From Solen grandis (lineage: Eukaryota; Mollusca; Bivalvia; Adapedonta; Solenidae), in the NCBI GenBank assembly GCA_021229015.1, contig CM037781.1:33958759-34022758 (forward strand): DNA of 64,000 bases, in the 5' to 3' direction. Position 1 is the first letter of the stretch. Each line of letters opens with the position of its first letter. The translations under genes and the position numbers were made by a program. This document shows, piece after piece, positions 55,050 through 64,000 of the stretch. The notes under the pieces are model-generated. The model was not told the origin of the DNA. It made no database searches and saw nothing but the letters and a program-made list of their open reading frames with translations.

Positions 55050-56340
55050 ACACAGTGACATATGCAAATGATTAAAGGGCTGACTATAATGATAAAGCTC
55101 TGCAGAGACCTTGTGTGTGACACATCCTCTCATCAATTTCTTTCCATAACCCAAATTTTGTTCAATAGCATAAGTAGAACGAAGAGTTATCTTGCGGTCA
55201 AAAAATTGTGAAAAGGGGAATAACTCCACAAATACTTGCCCAGAGTTATGAAACTTGTGCATGACACTCATTGATTTCTTTCCATAAATGCAAGTATGAA
55301 ATTGAACAAATTGAACTACAAAAATGTTATGTTCAGAGTTACGGTTCTTATGCACTGCACCTCCCCTCCATGCGATTTATCCATCTATAAAGTTTCAAGA
55401 TTATATGTCTGTCAGTGGGCGAGAAATGCTCTTAACAAAAATAAGTATGGAATTAAACAAAAGGCAATAACTCCAAAAATATGATGTGCAGAACTATGGT
55501 TCTTGTGCTTGACATTTTTCTATCGTGAGGTCTATCCACCTGTTAAGTTTTAAGTCAATAACTTTTATAATTTTTGAATTTATATGTTCCAGACAAAAAA
55601 TAATTCTGAAATTAACAAAGGGCAGAAACTCCAAAAATATGATGCGCAGAGTTACGGTTCTCGTGCAAGACACATCTCCGCAATAAGATCTATACACCTG
55701 TGACGTTTCAAGTTAATAGCTATGATACTATTTAAGTTATGTTCTGGACAAAAACTAAGTATGAAATTTAACAAAGGGCAATAACTCAAACAAGAGGGCA
55801 ATAGAGGCCATGGATCGGTCACCTGAGCAAAGGGTTAACCAAGGAACATCATTTTGTTCAAAAACATTTTGAAATCTGGCCAGTAGTTTTGAAGAAGATG
55901 ATTTTTAAAGTTTTCATATTTTTTCTTTCCCTTGTCATGGCAACCAGAGTTCTACATGGATCAAGTTTATTTTAGTAACTTTTGTGATAGTTCAACGAAG
56001 GATCATCCCTGCAGAGTTTAAACAAATTCTGTCTAGCGGTTTCAGAGGAGATGTCGTTTAAAGCAAATTGTTGACGACTGACGACACACGACGCCGGACG
56101 CAGGAGGTATGGTGATAACAAAAGCTCACCATGAGCACATGGTGCTCAGGTGAGCTAAAAAGTTTCGGTCCTTGTGTATGACAATTCTCCTCATTGAGTT
56201 CTATCCACCCGTGAAGTTTCAAGTTAATAGCTTTTATACTTTGTGAGATATGCTCCGGACAAATAAAGTATATGAATTTAACAAAGGGCAGTAACTCCAA
56301 AAATATATTGCGCAGAGTTATGCTCCGGACAAAATGTTTG
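55050..56340. repeat. tandem array of about 155-bp units, interrupted by another repeat
   Basis: Recurrent words: aacaaagggcaataactcca, aaaatatgatgcgcagagtt, acggttcttgtgcatgacac, gaagtttcaagttaatagct. About seven to eight diverged units. A different element lies at 55790-56160. Confidence 0.82.
55790..56160. repeat. interspersed element inside the 155-bp array, with 'gctcaggtgagc' end
   Basis: Starts caagagggcaatagaggcca with tcggtcacctgagc, contains gacgacacacgacgccggac and ends tggtgctcaggtgagctaaa. Inverted termini (cacctgagc / gctcaggtg) suggest a non-autonomous DNA element. Confidence 0.65.
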
Positions 56341-56794
56341 ACAGACAGACAGCTCTGACAAAAACAATATGTCTCCCCCATATAGATATGAAGGGAGAAA
56401 TAATAATGATAAAATATCATGTACAATATAATTAAATAAACACAGACATATCTTAAACTCTTCCATTCTCAGCTTAGTGATATTTTCTTCAGATGCTCTA
56501 ATGTATCTTGAAAAAAGGAGAGAAAAATATTTATATAAAGTGATAATAATCAGAATACAATGAAATCAAAAACGAAAATAAAAAGTGCAATGAGCGCGTC
56601 TCAATCTCATTAAAATCATATCCTTTATATGCACTCCTCTACTATCCGCGATTAGGATCTAACAACATCGCATTAGGTGTCACGTCAAATTGACCTTTTT
56701 AAGTAATTAATATGCACAAACAAGTGCTCGATTTTACATCAATTAAATAGCGCGTTTTAAACTGTCTTCGGTAAAGCATTTGTCACAGGGTGAG

Positions 56795-56875
56795 AAAAAT
56801 GTGCAGCTTGACTCGAACCCTGGGCCTTTTGCTTACAGGGCGAATGCTCTATCGAATGAGCTACCGTTTACCGAA
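56795..56875 (-). mobile_element. tRNA-like sequence, probably a SINE remnant
   Basis: On the minus strand: ggtagctcattcgatagagc and cagggttcgagtc, with good A- and B-box spacing. Acceptor-stem pairing and the usual tRNA start are not evident, so a tRNA gene is less likely. Confidence 0.45.
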
Positions 56876-57269
56876 TTTGCTACCCAGCCACTTAGACATC
56901 TTTCTACTCTATTGTGGGATTGATGTGGTTACTTCCCCCTGATATACCGAACGATTCTGTTGCAACTGATTTGACTGGCTTATACAAAGGTCAATCTGGG
57001 ATGACCCTCTATACGATGACGTCAGATCTAATCAGCAAACTGAATCTGATTTTAAGGAGATTGAGAGCGTCATGAAATGTATAAATTGCATTAATATCAA
57101 TCAACCAATACCACTGTTCATCAACATTGCATATATACTACATGAAGTCTACACTGGTTTGAGAATGAGACCTGGATTTAAGAAAACAAATCAAATACCT
57201 ATATGATTCATTGTTAAATTCGATCAAAATGATACACCTTTATAATTAATAGTTTTATTTGCCCATGAA

Positions 57270-57535
57270 ACAAATGTAAACGCAACACACGAGTCCCTTA
57301 CCGGTGAGGTGCATAATTTTGCCGTTATCATAGCAACCAGAATGAATTTTGGTCCGAGAAAAAAAAAAGTGACGTGCAAAATCTCCATATTGCCACCTTT
57401 TCATATACCAATGTTCATAATATTTTCTTAACTGTTTTTTAAGTTATCGCGGGATCCAGATTTCCGAACGGACAGACAGAGGGACAGAAGGACAGACAGA
57501 CTGAGGGCAAACCTATACTCGGTAGAGGATTAAAA
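57270..57535. repeat. interspersed repeat with 'gacagacagag' tail
   Basis: agtcccttaccggtgaggtg ... ttatcgcgggatccagattt ... acggacagacagagggacag ... ctatactcggtagaggatta. Single copy in the window; called from its style, with ends (ccggtgagg / tcggtagagg) as weak support. Confidence 0.4.
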
Positions 57536-58379
57536 ATTCTTTATAACTAAGGAGGTACTTTGTACAACACAATATAGGTACTTAAAATGTATGTTCAGGC
57601 CAGAAGAAATCAAACATTTCAATTATGTATGTTAAAGTGACAAGAATCTACTAAAAGTAATGTAAAACTATTTATAATTCGACCATCATTCAAATACACA
57701 AAGAAATAAAAGAGAGAAAAATAACACGCAATATGAACAAATATGAATATTATGCAAGACATAATTGATAACTGTCATTAACAAAAATAATAAGAAGACA
57801 AAAAAGTTTTTGAAAACTATATTACAGTTATTAATGTCAAAGTTACCTATTCTAAGAATGCATTTTTAAAAAGAAATACCAGATGGTCATTCTCTCCATA
57901 AAATATCTCGTACACTCACATACAACTAAATATAAACATCCCATGATAAAATAGGTGTTTAAATATAAAATCCCACTTCATATGACTTCAAACTCATAAC
58001 CTAAACATTCAATTATATCTACAAAGAAGCAAAGGTTCATACATATATGTATATACATATGTATATTGTGCATACTAGCATTAACTCAGAACAGCCTATT
58101 TGTCTCTGAACACAGGTTTTTCTTGTGAACACAAGGCATTCTGATGCAGATCCAAATAGCTGACTGAAATCGACCTTGAAATTAGTCATGATCAAAAGAT
58201 CAAACATATCGAACATGAACATATGTTGTGCCGCATACACTTAAGGACTTTTCTAACTCTACACTTCATATTTTGATAATAACTCTGTCAAAATAATAGG
58301 CAACCTGGATGAAAAACCAATATATAAACATAAAAATGAGAACAAACTTTACATGGACTTCAAATTCTTGACACTTTGC

Positions 58380-59190
58380 TTTTTTGCAGTTCAGAGATCA
58401 TGCCTCTAAAGAGGGATATGTTGGTTTCCAAACTTGATTGAGATACTGTGCCAATACACATTGTGACAAAGTTTGGTAAAGATTTATTCATGTTTGTTAG
58501 AGTTAGAGAGCGGATACTGTTAATTCAGTATTTTTCCATCAATTAAAGGGCCAAAACTCTAGAGTGTTCAAGATATTTTGACTGGTTACCAAACCTGGTT
58601 ACGATATTGTGCCCATTCAAATTGTGACAAAGTTTGGACAAGATCTGTTCATGTTGTTAGAGTAAGAGAGCGGCACTGTTCATTTAGCAATTTTCATCAA
58701 TTAAAGGGCAATAACTCCGAGGTGTCTAGGAAAATTTAGTAAGTTTTTAAACTTGGCTGCGATAGTATGCCCATATACATTGTGACCGAGTTGGTAAAGA
58801 TTTGTTATATGTTTTTAGAGTTAATGGACACTGTTAATCCAGCAAGTTTTTATCAATTCACGGGCCACAACTCCGGAGTGTCTGGGACAATATGGCTGGT
58901 TATCGATAGGAACCGAGATATAGTGCCAATGTATATATATTGACCAAGGTTGGTCAAGATCGGTTCAGGTTTGTTTAAGTAGAGATGGGACACTATTAAT
59001 TTGACCAAATTTTATCAATTCAAGGGCCATAACTCCAGAGTGCTGGGACAATATTGCTGGTTATCGAGATATTGTGCCCAAGTATGGTAAAGATTGGTTC
59101 ACGTTTGTTTAAGTTAGAGAGCGGACAACATCACTGGACGCCGCCCACCGCAGGTGAATCCATAATACGTCCCGTCTTCGGCGGGCATTT
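58380..59190. repeat. diverged tandem repeat, about 155-bp unit, four to five copies
   Basis: Words cattgtgacaaagtttggta, gttagagagcggacactgtt, atcaattaaagggccataac and tccagagtgtctgggacaat recur in order. The array ends gacgccgcccaccgc ... ttcggcgggcattta, where the last parts can pair (gccgccc / gggcgg-like). Confidence 0.8.
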
Positions 59191-60493
59191 AAAAAATAAA
59201 AGTGTAGAGTAAGAAAAGTCCTTATGATCTTTTAAGAAATTTCATACTCTGATCTTGATAATATTTCCTCGTAGAATTACTATTACCAATATTATTTTAA
59301 ACATCTTCATTGTGATTTTAAGTCTTGATACAATCATTTTATAAACGTTATATAGTTTTGATTTCTCTCAATCGAAGCAAGTAATATGATTATTTTTCAT
59401 AACTTGTAAGTCATAAATATTTATAACACAAACATATGTCGTAGTGTGTATAATAATACATACTTTCAAGATATGACCTGTCACGGATCATGGACTATAA
59501 CCATATTATTGAGCATGCTTTGAGCACACCCAATTGTAGCACCTAACTGTGCCAAAGGCAACTTTTAATACTTCTCAAGTCCTTGTGGTTTAATACAAGA
59601 ACTGCCGATCGCTAATCGCTGTCAAGGAAGAATACTTCTCAAGTCCTTGTGGTTTAATACAAGAACTGTCGATCGCTAATCCCTGTCAAGGGAGAATACT
59701 TCTCAAGTCATTGTGGTTTAATACAAGAACTGTCGATCGCTAATCCCTGTCAAGGGAGTCGTCTTATAACAAAACGATCTATGATCGCAGTGTCATTTAA
59801 ATATTTTAACATCTGTACCACAAGACTGTGCCGAGCTGTTATTAGTTTCTGTTTTATAAAGGGTCGCCTTAAAAAATATGTTTTCCTACCCACCCTCTGA
59901 ACAATTTTCACATCTCAAGTAACGACTGTTTTTTATTAAGATATATGTCTGAGTGTTTTATCAAAACATTTTCCAACACTTGCTTGGACTAACATAATTC
60001 CTTGGCTTTTTTAAAACCATACATTGACCAAACCTTTTTAAAATATACTCTTTTTTTGTACAAATCACTGGTGATTTGGTCATGCTTCTATCATATATAA
60101 CCACTTCTTACAAATGATCACCATTTCTTTAGATACCCTAACCTTACCAGAAGGTACGGACCGTATGACTTAAAAATATGTTTACGAATTGTTTAGATTG
60201 CGTATTATAGATCAATTTTTGTACTGCATTTAATATCTTGCGCTCGTGTTACATAACAAAAACATCATTTTCAATATCTTCTTATAAAACATATATTAAA
60301 TCTAAATCGGCGATATTGTATTCATTATGATAATACCAATAATATTCAAAGCAAAAGTTCATAATTCGCAGTTTCATAGTATTTTAAAGCCTTTCTATCT
60401 GAAATAAAAATGTAAAATATGTGAATAGTTTTTACAATACCGTATTAATTACCATAATGTTTACGGATGAAATGATGTTACGCCACCCTACTA
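59191..60493. other. intergenic and 3' region of the CCP gene
   Basis: Apart from the 64-bp triplication, AT-rich sequence. The 3' UTR of the CCP gene should lie in the upper part; no distinct poly(A) signal was settled. Confidence 0.5.
59567..59758. repeat. tandem triplication, 3 x 64 bp
   Basis: Units start at 59567, 59631 and 59695 with aatacttctcaagtccttgt and end gtcaagggag. Units differ by only a few substitutions and no indels. Confidence 0.95.
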
Positions 60494-60723
60494 CTAAACT
60501 TTGCACTCCGTAGTTTCCGCAACGGCCTCTGTAGAAGGCTGCTCTGGTATTTTAGTCTCCCCAGTCTCTTCAACAGCAAAAGTAGATACTTTATTAGCAG
60601 GCTTAGGATCAACATCCTTGGAATCAACTTGGCTTTCTCTTAGATGGTATGTGTTGTTAACCACTACTTTGTCAGCTCTGATTGGCATTTGTACAAAATT
60701 ACCATTATTTGGTCCATTATTAT
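60494..60723 (-). CDS. last exon of the CCP gene: acidic, Asn-rich C-terminus
   Basis: Acceptor ctatgcttgcag. It enters in phase 1 and so fits the donor at 61181. It encodes NNNGPNNGNFVQMPIRADK then a Glu/Thr/Pro-rich end finishing TTECKV. No known domain. Confidence 0.72.
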
Positions 60724-63634
60724 CTGCAAGCATAGAGGACATGTTATTTTATCTTAAATCTAACCGCATAAATGCACGGTATCACATGTCAGTTTCTCTT
60801 TACATTTTAGTTATTTTTTTCCCCAATCACATGTGCAAAGCGGTCGGTAGTCATCCCAAAATATTTCTTGCATTTATATTTAAATAAACAAATAAAACAT
60901 ATTTGTTATTTTCAAATCAGAAATGATTCTTGTTATTTGTTATTATAATATAATCGTTACATGCATTTTGATATTAGAATTACTTAAATCTGACAAATAA
61001 TTGCCTTTAACTTCAATGTAGGTACTGCATATTTTAACAGTAGAGCAACACTACTTATAGAATATATTAATAAGGATAAAACTATATTAGTTTATGTAAA
61101 TGCTAAATTGAAAGTTTGATAAAACGGAAACGCTTTGAAATTGTCCAACATATCTACGTATATGTATATATATAAACTTACTTATCGTATTACTACTGTC
61201 AAATCCAGAATCTTTGGATTTCGAACTTGATTCGGAACTCTGACTTAGATTTGGTTCTTGTCTGTTTAGTTCTCCGTTATTGGACGTGGAACAACCAAGA
61301 GGGTCCTCACTGCGTGATGGCCCGGATGTCGACACGGAGAGTGGTGGGTCGTCCCGGTGGATATCAGATTCTGAGGACGACAGCTGCCGCTGAAGAGGGC
61401 CGGCCACATCACGGACTGATTTTTCTTGTGTTTCAGCTGTTTCCGGTTGCGCTGTTTGAGAGGGTGGGAGTGGTTCTGCCCCTAATTTATCTCTTTGTTT
61501 TGAAACACCTATATCATTACTTATATGTTCGCGGGGTTCCATATTGACTGTGTGAGTGTCAGAATGTTCATGCATCAACCCTATCTTCTCTTCTTCTTTC
61601 TTATTTATTCCTTTAGTGTTAGGTTTGTTGAGATATTTCGATATTGACCCGTACAAAGTAAACTATAAAAGGACTTAATATTGAACATCCGATACACAGA
61701 GAAAAACACATCCACGGATTTAAACACGAATCTGTAAAAAGGAATACATTTTCACGATTATTACGAGATTAAAAAGCATGTTATCTTTATAGGTACTTGG
61801 CGTGTTATCCATATATTATTTTTTTAATCAGATTACATTATTACTAAGGTAGACGACCTGTTAGGAGTATGTCCAATGTTTCACTTTAAACTGATATGCT
61901 ATTTTTATTTTTTAATTTGTTTGTTTAATATGTATATTTGGTACTGCCGTCTAATTCTGGCCTGGGGAGAGTTGTTTCCCCTGAATCACGTGTAGTGCAT
62001 TAAAGCAGCTCGTTCAGAGATGATCGGTACAGATTTAAAAAATATGGCGAAGTCTTTGTTCCCTGAGAGTGTAGGTCACATTGCATAGAAAAACGTTATT
62101 TTCGTAAAAGTAACTTCGACGAAATCGGTTGAATTTAGAATACGATATCCCCGAAGGACACCTTCCGCAACATGGCGTCTTCACCAGTTAAGGGTTACGA
62201 TTTCGTAAGTTCATCCTATGAAGTTAGCGCATGCGGGAAAAGTGAATGAATCGAAATAAGTTTTATCAGCCTAAATATAGTTTTAATACCCTCTTTGACG
62301 GCATTTCCTGTGATGGGGAAACCACCCAATGTTTTTTAAGATGATGGTCACATTGGATGACCTTGCGTCTATAGATGGGTATTGATGACCGTAATAGAGT
62401 TTAACCTGTATCAGCGGTCACCTGTAATAAACGACCAACCTGAATTTAGCGGTCAATTTTGTTACATATCTAAACTTCATTAAGCGATCACCTCTGTTAA
62501 ACGATCAGTTTCTCCTGTTCCTTTGACTGACCGCTTAAGACAGGTTTGACTGTACACATATATAGTTAAAAATCAAATTCAAAATCAAAGACCATCTGAA
62601 AACGAGCTGCTTTTAGGCTCGTTTTATTGTTCGTGATGAATAATGCACTATACGTCTAATTATTTTGTAAAATATTCGATAACCATTCTGGTTTTTGAAT
62701 TGTTAGCGGCAGATAACTGGGGAGGGTTCCAGTATTTACACATCATATTTTGGTTAAAAATGCATGTATATCAATTTCCCCGACATGTTTATAATATCAA
62801 ATGTGATATAGAATATTTTAACAGCACTTACCTTTTTCTTTCACGCAGAATGGCATTGTGTGCGTCCACTGCCCTGTCTCAGAACACTGGATATCCAGGG
62901 TACCGTGTCTCTCGTAACCATCGTCACAGGTCAGTTGTGCCGTTGTTTTTACTGGCAGAATTTCACTGGCAGACTCCTCGGAGTATTCGATCTGGCCGTG
63001 TTCAACTTTAGGAAGAGCAGGACAGGTCACAACTGGAAAATAAAAGTTATTAAATCATTTAGCGTTCACACCTTTCATGGAAGGAACCTCCGTACCAAGT
63101 TCCCCCGTACCATAAAGACCACAAAAACTACGTACTAGCAAAGAACACGGGGAAATATCACAGTAACATCTTTTGAGATTAGTTTAGATTATGACACATC
63201 AATGGTTCCATTATCTGACTGGAAAGAGGAGAGAGTACATGTAAACTATAGACCTTCACCTTTTGCCTAAATGACCCAATAATCTATTAATTGTTTGTCA
63301 AGGGTCAAGAAGGAGATTCCATCATTCATAAACCAATCTACATTATATTTGTTATTTATTAATATACAAGTTTCAATGTCCCCAACATTTTGATAATATC
63401 GAAAGTGGTACAGCATATTTGACCATCACTTACCTTTTTCTTCCACGCAGAATGGCATTGTGTGCGTCCACTGCCCTGTCTCAGAACACTGGATAACCAG
63501 GGTACCGTGTCTCACGTAACCATCGTCACATGTCAGTCGTGCCGTTGTTTTCACTGGAAGCGTGTCACTGGCAGACTCCTCGGAGTATTCAATCTGCCCG
63601 TGTTCAACTTTAGGAAGGGCTGGACAGGTCACAA
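60494..63634 (-). CDS. CCP/sushi-domain protein, 3' part of gene, probable receptor with long C-terminal tail
   Basis: Minus-strand exons in order: 63634-63434 (CCP), 63032-62832 (CCP), at least one exon not found, 61662-61182 (160 codons, low complexity), 60723-60494 (last exon, stop). CCP domains are small disulfide-bonded modules of complement regulators, adhesion proteins and receptors. The two C-terminal exons encode a hydrophilic Ser/Pro/Glu/Asn-rich stretch that looks like an intracellular tail. It includes KKEEEK near its start and DSGFDSS at its end. Phases show that the second CCP exon (leaves one base) cannot join directly to 61662 (needs none), so a linking exon, presumably holding a transmembrane helix, is expected in 61.7-62.8 kb. 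Grouping the CCP and tail exons into one gene rests on strand and order only. The 5' end lies beyond the window. I do not recognise a named ortholog. Confidence 0.7.
61182..61662 (-). CDS. low-complexity exon of the CCP gene: predicted cytoplasmic region with DSGFDS motif
   Basis: Acceptor tccttttatag, donor gtaagt, 160 codons plus one base. Composition is dominated by Ser, Glu, Pro, Asp and Asn. Recognisable stretches are NKKEEEKIG, PLPPSQTAQPETAE, RQLSSSESDIHRDDPP and, at the end, SSKSKDSGFDSSNT. No catalytic domain, ITAM or TIR is visible. The long open frame with matched splice sites supports a real exon. Linkage to the CCP exons is inferred. Confidence 0.75.
62172..62204 (+). CDS. possible first coding exon of an unidentified plus-strand gene
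   Basis: ATG GCG ... encodes MASSPVKGYDF and is followed at once by gtaagt. The ATG context (caacATGG) is good, and a cgcatgcg motif resembling an NRF1 site lies 23 bases later. The upstream 200 bases are less AT-rich than their surroundings, as in a promoter. No downstream exon was found, and the gene would overlap the minus-strand CCP gene. It could be chance or a duplicated promoter fragment. Confidence 0.25.
62400..62556. repeat. MITE family B, copy 3 (inverted)
   Basis: tcagcggtcacctgtaataa ... gactgaccgcttaagacagg then tttgactgta, the reverse complement of the copy at 13280. Confidence 0.72.
62832..63032 (-). CDS. CCP (sushi) exon, second copy
   Basis: 201 nt, same boundaries and phase as the exon 602 bases away. 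It differs at six residues of about 68 (for example DGYERHG versus DGYVRHG and FCVKEKG versus FCVEEKG). All four Cys and the Trp are kept. Flanking intron sequence is also similar, so exon plus intron were duplicated in tandem. Confidence 0.93.
63434..63634 (-). CDS. CCP (sushi) exon, first copy
   Basis: 201 nt, symmetric phase 1-1, one complete CCP module: TCPALPKVEHGQIEYSEE, LTCDDGYVRHGTL, IQCSETGQWTHTMPFC. All four Cys and the conserved Trp before the last Cys are present. Acceptor ttttgtag, donor gtaagt. Confidence 0.93.
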
Positions 63635-63684
63635 CTACAAAATACGGAATGATTTCAAGTTCATTGAAAGACCTCTAAAATCAT

Positions 63685-63712
63685 GTACGGGGGCGGGTCA
63701 GTAATTAGTGTC
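63685..63712. repeat. probable terminal inverted repeat of the mariner element
   Basis: Immediately outside the transposase stop is TA followed by cgggggcgggtcagtaatta. TA is the mariner target site and the position is as expected for a TIR. The partner TIR is outside the window. Confidence 0.5.
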
Positions 63713-63713
63713 G

Positions 63714-64000
63714 TTACCATAGTAAAATGAAAACCACTGACGCAAATGTCATTCCTTCAAAGTAATCACCTTTATGTAATACACAGAGTTTCATTCGTTT
63801 AATCCAATTTTCAAATGTTTTTCTATAGTCTTCTTTAGGTATACCTTTACATAACTGACACAATGCGGATCCAAGTCCATTCCGGCTTCTGTAGCGGCGA
63901 CCCTGAAGGTGTTTCTTTAACTTTGGGAACAGAAAAAAGTCACAGGGTGCCAAATCTGGCGAGTATGGTGGGTGGTTTAGAACAGTCACATGTTAATTTT
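63714..64000 (-). mobile_element. mariner-family transposase, C-terminal part, cut by the window edge
   Basis: The frame 63989-63714 reads NHPPYSPDLAPCDFFLFPKL, then IPKEDYRKTFENWIKRMK and GDYFEGMTF, the diagnostic C-terminal catalytic region of mariner transposases. This part has no stop or frameshift. The element lies between CCP exon 63434-63634 and whatever precedes it, so probably in an intron. Full length and activity cannot be judged, since the rest is outside the window. Confidence 0.9.

Noticed and set aside
62643..63138. Plus-strand frames over the CCP exons
   Set aside because: Antisense shadows of the CCP exons; both copies give the same shadow.

Overview
The window is animal nuclear DNA: AT-rich, intron-rich, dense in tRNA-derived SINEs, foldback MITEs and microsatellites. 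The gene types (alpha-tubulin with the animal exon layout, integrin alpha, CCP/sushi receptor-like protein, ABCG transporter) and the SINE and tandem-repeat style suggest a mollusc, most likely a bivalve clam. That taxon call is inference; no species-diagnostic gene is present. Real coding sequence is a small fraction of the window.

Layout. (1) 1-21.6 kb holds no gene I can support. It contains SINE copies (including a SINE inserted in a SINE and a SINE dimer), MITEs, two degenerate minisatellites, G-rich tracts and a pair of CTCF-like motifs near 14.1 and 14.7 kb. (2) 21.6-28.4 kb (+) is an alpha-tubulin gene. It has the conserved intron right after the ATG, a 223-nt second exon and one large last exon, which carries a one-base insertion close to the C-terminus. 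(3) 31.3-37.7 kb (-) is the 3' half of an ABCG half-transporter: six exons encode the membrane domain, and the ATPase half is missing. (4) 38101-38200 is a run of 100 N. (5) 39.3-51.9 kb (+) is the 3' half of an integrin alpha gene: 13 exons cover thigh, calf-1, calf-2, transmembrane helix and GFF-type tail, and the beta-propeller is missing. One intron holds a dead LINE split by a SINE. (6) 52-60.4 kb is intergenic, with several tandem-repeat elements of 64-155 bp unit. (7) 60.5-63.6 kb (-) is the 3' part of a gene with two nearly identical CCP/sushi exons and a long low-complexity C-terminal region. (8) 63.7-64.0 kb (-) is the 3' end of a mariner transposase, cut by the window edge.

The genes are not functionally coupled in any way the sequence shows. 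The ABCG and integrin genes lie head to head across the N gap, and both lack their 5' halves. The gap must therefore hide a large missing stretch or a scaffold join. Exon chains were checked by reading-phase continuity across every junction given.
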